A stretch of DNA of 64,000 nt from a bacterium (lineage in GTDB: Bacteria > SZUA-182 > SZUA-191 > JAJRXT01): NCBI GenBank assembly GCA_024276125.1, contig JAJRXT010000085.1, positions 1 to 64,000 of the forward strand, read 5' to 3'. Shown in pieces: positions 59,758 through 64,000 of the stretch. The notes beneath the pieces are model-generated. The model was not told the origin of the DNA. It made no database searches and saw only the letters and a list, made by a program, of their open reading frames with translations. A program made the translations under genes and the position numbers. Every line of letters starts with the position of its first letter. The stretch's first letter is position 1.

Positions 59758-62355
59758 TTATTCCTTACTGGTAATTGGTATCTGAGATTTTCCATTTTTA
59801 TATCTAAGCAGCCGGCTGGAATTTAAAATTACCCCGATGCTGTTTAAAATATGCAATATCCCGCCGGTAAGCGGAGAGATTATCCCGCCTGCTCCCAATG
59901 TAATCCCGACAGCATTCATAGCCATGGAATAGGTATAATTTTGTTTAATAATAGCCATCGTATGCAGGCTCAGCCGCCGCAGGCTCAATATATCTTCTAA
60001 ATTATCCCTGCTTAAGGAAATATCGGCGGTCTCAACCGCCAGTTCCGAGCCGCCTGCTCCCATGGCTATACCTAAACGCGATTGAGACAGAGCCAGGGCG
60101 TCGTTTACTCCGTCTCCAACCATAGCAACCTCAGCGCCCGCCTTACTCAGCTTATCAATTAAAGCAGCCTTTTCCTCCGGCAGCATTTCATAATAATACT
60201 CATCCAGATCAAGCATTCTGCTTACAGCCTGCGCCGAACGCTTATTATCGCCGGTAATTAAGACTATCTTTTTTATACCCGTTTCTCTTAACTGCCGGAT
60301 AGTCTCTTTGGCCTCAGGCCTTAAATTGTCCCTTATACCAATTGCGCCAATAAGTTGTGTATCTTTAGCTACATATACAACAGTTTCGCCTCTATCCATT
60401 AACTCGGAAATCTCTCCATTCAGCTTTTCCACATCTATATCTATCTCTGTCATCAGACGGTGGCTGCCTACGGCAATAGTTACGCAGTCTTCCATAACTG
60501 CCAGAATACCTTTTCCAGTACGCATTTCACAAGACTTATGCTCAGGCGTAGCAACTCCAAGTTTTTCCGCATGCGCCATAATGGCTAGACCAAGGGGATG
60601 TTTATAGTGCATCTCAGCGCAAGCAGCCAGCGCCAGTACATCTTCAACAGATGCAGTATCCGTGCGGTTAATTACCGTCTCTACAGTAGGTTTGCCGGCT
60701 GTAAGCGTGCCAGTTTTATCCAGACATAGGGTATCGATACGGCTTGCTTCCTCTAAATATCGTCCGCCTTTAACCAGAATATTATTTCTGGCGGCATTGC
60801 CAATCGCTGCGCTTACCGCAGTGGGGGTGGCAATAGCGGCGGCACATGGACAGGCTGTTACTAATACCGTCATGGCGCGGTAAAAATCTCTGGTAACTAC
60901 ATATACCCCAATAGAAAAAATAAAGGCAAATGGTACAAATTTAGCGGCAAACTGATCGGCTATACTTTCAATCGGGGCTCTGGTTTCCAAAGACTCTTCC
61001 ACCAGATGTATCACCCGCGCAAGATATGTGTCATCGCCTACTTTGGCCGCCTTTACTTGAAGATATCCCTCTTCCAGCACAGTACCGGCATACACCGTAT
61101 CTTCAGCTTTTTTGTATACCGGGATTGATTCGCCGGTAATAGAAGCCTGATTTACCGAACCCTCGCCGGATACAATCTCACCGTCTACAGATATTTTCTC
61201 GCCGGTATGAATACAAACAACAGCATCTATAGGAACCTGATCCAATGGTATTCTGACTTCCACATCGTCAACCAGCATCCAAGCCTCATCCTCGCCTAAC
61301 TGAATCAACTCATGAATAGCGCGTCTTGATTTATCCGCAGTATACTCTTCTAAAAGAGTTCCGCAGTTCATAAGCCAGATAACCTCTAGGGCGGTAAGCC
61401 CCTCGCCCATAACAATGGACATAATAGCCGCCATGCTTACCAGAAAATCCAGGCTGAGCTTTTTGTGCTCAATCATATAGGTTATGCCTTCCTTAAATAC
61501 CGGTATACCGGCGACTAAAGCAGTAACTGAAGCCATTTTATTTACTACCGGCAAGGAAAACGGACCGCGTTTGAATATAACTTTTACCAAGGATACGGCC
61601 AAAATAACCCCGGTAGCGACTATACCTAAAAACGGTAAGGCTAAGTCAGATTCCTGATTGTCCTTTTTAGGGCAGCATATTATGTTGTTGTTGTTTTTTA
61701 TTGCTTTAGCCGATTGTACTTTAGACAGGGTGGCGATAATTTCTTCAGGGGTAATTTGTTTTTGGTCATAAAAGACCAATGCCGAACCGGTAATAATGTT
61801 GGTAGTTAAGGATTTGATATTTTTATGATTTTCAGCTTCCCGTTCAAAAGCCTGCGCAATAAGGGGTCTTCTTTTTAATGAATTAATATAAAACCTGACT
61901 CTTCCCGGCAAAAGATGACCAATTGTGTAATCTATCAGTTTTACCTGAGCAGTCTTTTCTTGGGCTGTATTTTGTGCATTATCTTCTGAAGTCTTTTTTT
62001 CTGATATGTTGTCAGTTGATGCGGCTTCTTCTTCTGTCTTGTTGTTTGGCGTTGAGACTTTATTTTTTTGCATACTGGTTTTTTTTTCTTTTATCAGGGT
62101 TACGGGTGGATTTTTATCAGGCTTGCTGTTTTTCTTAGCATAAGCCATAATTTTACAGATAGGCGGGCGGGCATTAGGAGCTATTTCTACCAGATCGAGC
62201 TTTGCCTTACGGGCTAATTCCAGGGCTTTATCCAGAGGAACCACATTTAGATTTTCACCCGAAGCATTAATCAGGCGTACTTTTTTTTGCTTGATCTCTT
62301 TATTTATTTTGGGCGGTTCTTTGGAATTAAAAGATTTTTTTTTAATATTTATCAC
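59758..62355 (-). CDS. IF-3 N-domain / HMA-like domain / P1B-type metal ATPase fusion (GTG start)
   Basis: N-term 'KINKEIKQKKVRLINASGENLNVVPLDKALELARKAKLDLVEIAPNARPPICKIMAYAKKN' = IF3_N; 'GHLLPGRVRFYI' HMA_2-like; 'TACPCAAAIATPTA', 'CLDKTGTLT', 'MVGDGVNDALAL' P1B ATPase motifs; no stop between domains. Confidence 0.92.
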   Translation of the reverse strand: MINIKKKSFNSKEPPKINKEIKQKKVRLINASGENLNVVPLDKALELARKAKLDLVEIAPNARPPICKIMAYAKKNSKPDKNPPVTLIKEKKTSMQKNKVSTPNNKTEEEAASTDNISEKKTSEDNAQNTAQEKTAQVKLIDYTIGHLLPGRVRFYINSLKRRPLIAQAFEREAENHKNIKSLTTNIITGSALVFYDQKQITPEEIIATLSKVQSAKAIKNNNNIICCPKKDNQESDLALPFLGIVATGVILAVSLVKVIFKRGPFSLPVVNKMASVTALVAGIPVFKEGITYMIEHKKLSLDFLVSMAAIMSIVMGEGLTALEVIWLMNCGTLLEEYTADKSRRAIHELIQLGEDEAWMLVDDVEVRIPLDQVPIDAVVCIHTGEKISVDGEIVSGEGSVNQASITGESIPVYKKAEDTVYAGTVLEEGYLQVKAAKVGDDTYLARVIHLVEESLETRAPIESIADQFAAKFVPFAFIFSIGVYVVTRDFYRAMTVLVTACPCAAAIATPTAVSAAIGNAARNNILVKGGRYLEEASRIDTLCLDKTGTLTAGKPTVETVINRTDTASVEDVLALAACAEMHYKHPLGLAIMAHAEKLGVATPEHKSCEMRTGKGILAVMEDCVTIAVGSHRLMTEIDIDVEKLNGEISELMDRGETVVYVAKDTQLIGAIGIRDNLRPEAKETIRQLRETGIKKIVLITGDNKRSAQAVSRMLDLDEYYYEMLPEEKAALIDKLSKAGAEVAMVGDGVNDALALSQSRLGIAMGAGGSELAVETADISLSRDNLEDILSLRRLSLHTMAIIKQNYTYSMAMNAVGITLGAGGIISPLTGGILHILNSIGVILNSSRLLRYKNGKSQIPITSKE

Positions 62356-62654
62356 CTTCCCTGGATAGTCTCTCTGGCTTTATATGCTTCGATAAGTTCT
62401 TCCAAATGTTCTTTTTGTTTAATAATTTCCTGTAATGATACCTTGTTGTTATTATCAAAGCTTAATCTTTTTGCCAGCGAAGGATTATCTTTTAACATAG
62501 CCAGAATAAACTGTACAGAAGATGCTCCCAAGAGAAAATTTATCGCCGGCCCCCCTTTAGAATGGGTAAAATAGCCGAAAACAGCCCCTTTGGCAGCATG
62601 AATAAACTGATAGAACATGTTATCCCAAACGGAATTACGAAAACCTAACAGCAT
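62352..62654 (-). CDS. Small membrane-associated protein, P-ATPase-coupled (100 aa)
   Basis: GTGA overlap with the downstream ATPase start; 'GPAINFLLGASSVQFILAML...SLQEIIKQKEHLEELIE'; paralogous to the 74-aa neighbour. Confidence 0.8.
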   Translation of the reverse strand: MLLGFRNSVWDNMFYQFIHAAKGAVFGYFTHSKGGPAINFLLGASSVQFILAMLKDNPSLAKRLSFDNNNKVSLQEIIKQKEHLEELIEAYKARETIQGR

Positions 62655-62878
62655 TATTCTTTCCCTGTACTTTCTTTGGCTGCCGCTTCCTCAATTAAAT
62701 CTTCCAGATGTTCTTTTTCTTTGATTAAATCTTCCAGGCTTTTCTCACAGGAGGTTTTTTTCTTAAGCTCCGCTATCATATCTTGATCGAAAAGAGTTAA
62801 AACCAGCCGCATAGCTGATGCGCCCCAGAAAAAATTTGCGACAGGCCCCCACCCGATATTTTTCCACTTGGAAACCAC
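62654..62878 (-). CDS. Small membrane-associated protein, paralogue of the 100-aa ORF (74 aa)
   Basis: TAATG overlap with the downstream ORF; 'GPVANFFWGASAMRLVLTLF...SLEDLIKEKEHLEDLIE'. Confidence 0.8.
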   Translation of the reverse strand: MVSKWKNIGWGPVANFFWGASAMRLVLTLFDQDMIAELKKKTSCEKSLEDLIKEKEHLEDLIEEAAAKESTGKE

Positions 62879-62916
62879 TTATTCGTCCTCCGTTTTATGA
62901 TTATATGTTTTCTGTA

Positions 62917-63150
62917 TTATTCCTGACCGGACGGTTTTTGCGTCACAGCCTCAGCTTTTAAATCTTCAAATGTTTCCTTCCCTTTTTCCAGTAAGACCTT
63001 GCTTTCGTCGGCTATTTGGTAACCGGTTTTAATTAAACCCACTATAGCCGGTCTGGCCTTTTTCATAATAGTAGGTAAAAACTCATAAACTAGCACCGCT
63101 CCGGCGCCAACCCAAAAAGATTTAGAATAAAAAATACCTTTTATCGCCAT
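62917..63150 (-). CDS. Small TM protein resembling DUF5132/DUF1490 (P-ATPase-associated) family (77 aa)
   Basis: One TM followed by amphipathic 'KARPAIVGLIKTGYQIADESKVLLEKGKETFEDLKAEA'. Confidence 0.6.
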   Translation of the reverse strand: MAIKGIFYSKSFWVGAGAVLVYEFLPTIMKKARPAIVGLIKTGYQIADESKVLLEKGKETFEDLKAEAVTQKPSGQE

Positions 63151-63229
63151 AACTGTTTCCCCCTTTAAATTGAAGTTATTATTTTCGTTATATCTAACAT
63201 GGGCATATTTAATTTATCTGTAGCACAAC

Positions 63230-63607
63230 TTATTTAGTGACAGTTTCTAAATGGTCTTTTGCAGCTTCCGGTTTCAGCTCGCCTGTCAGCAATTTATCAG
63301 TAAAAATATTAAGGTTTTCCGTAATGACTTTTTTATGAGCAGACATATGCAGGGGTATATTTACCATAAGGATAATATCTGAGCGATTAATTGCCAAAGA
63401 ACCCTTAACGCCGGTAAGTTTGCTGTTCAAAGTAAAGTTAAGCCTGTTATGATGTTTATTCCAAGCGTAAGAAATGATATTTACAGACTCCGCTAAAGCG
63501 CCTTTTGTTTCTATCAGATAACGATTTATCAATAAATAGAGTTCTTGGGCGGTTTTATGAGTATGTTTACATAGAATTATTTTTTGCATATTAGATACAT
63601 GTACCAT
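63230..63607 (-). CDS. Polyhydroxyalkanoic acid system family (PHA_gran_rgn-like) protein
   Basis: 'WNKHHNRLNFTLNSKLTGVKGSLAINRSDIILMVNIPLHMSAHKKVITENL'; provided ORF starts at TTG 63619, ATG at 63607 or 63589 more likely. Confidence 0.6.
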   Translation of the reverse strand: MVHVSNMQKIILCKHTHKTAQELYLLINRYLIETKGALAESVNIISYAWNKHHNRLNFTLNSKLTGVKGSLAINRSDIILMVNIPLHMSAHKKVITENLNIFTDKLLTGELKPEAAKDHLETVTK

Positions 63608-64000
63608 TAGCCCGAACAATTCGGGAGTTAATCTGATTTTAATTTTATTAAATTAAATAAGGACAATATATATTGTAAAAGGTAGCCGAGGGTTAGTCAA
63701 TTCCACTTGCACCGGCAGCTAGCTGTTGCAACAAGTTTTGTTACGCTTATAATTATAAAACTAATATAGACAATTCACGTAACTTTCGTGTGCGTTTATA
63801 GGAATAAGCATACCCTCTTATAAGAGGCTGTCACCAAATAGGGGGAATACCTACAAACTTTAAAATTATTCTTTAAAACTTGTTGATAAAAAAGGGGGAG
63901 CAACAACGTATACATAGGGGGGGATACCCCTAAATCGGCTTGGGAAAGGCGCCCCTTAACGGCCGAATTATATACCCTGAATTATATTCTTTTCAATATA

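Overview
Bacterial chromosomal window with no CRISPR array, rRNA or intact IS seen. Species not assigned. From left to right it carries: a 5'-truncated O-antigen ligase-type protein; tgt-yajC, a decayed MazEF-like toxin-antitoxin remnant, then secD-secF; a GT-C-like membrane protein; a minus-strand cassette of HprK-like kinase, S24/S26-type peptidase, PqqD-like protein, SPASM radical SAM enzyme and nucleotidyltransferase; a giant secreted parallel beta-helix protein of about 22.4 kb, broken in this sequence by one in-frame TAG and one +1 frameshift; a small graveyard of three transposase fragments; a TPR/FlgT_C-like protein; a SmtB/CadC-type ArsR regulator with a holin-like protein and a metal permease, under two identical TGAACAGTTGTTCA operators; a YaiI family protein; tRNA-Leu(CAA); a pentapeptide-repeat protein; a membrane-protein gene of about 1.5k codons split by two in-frame stops; a lytic transglycosylase; two VWA/BatA-like proteins, one with an in-frame palindromic repeat insertion; a PLP aminotransferase; and a metal-transport operon. 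The most unusual item is in that operon: an 865-aa P1B-type ATPase whose N-terminus is a recognisable translation initiation factor IF-3 N-domain, translationally coupled to small paralogous membrane proteins. Several families of short palindromic or MITE-like repeats lie between the genes. All assignments come from reading motifs by eye; no searches were run.
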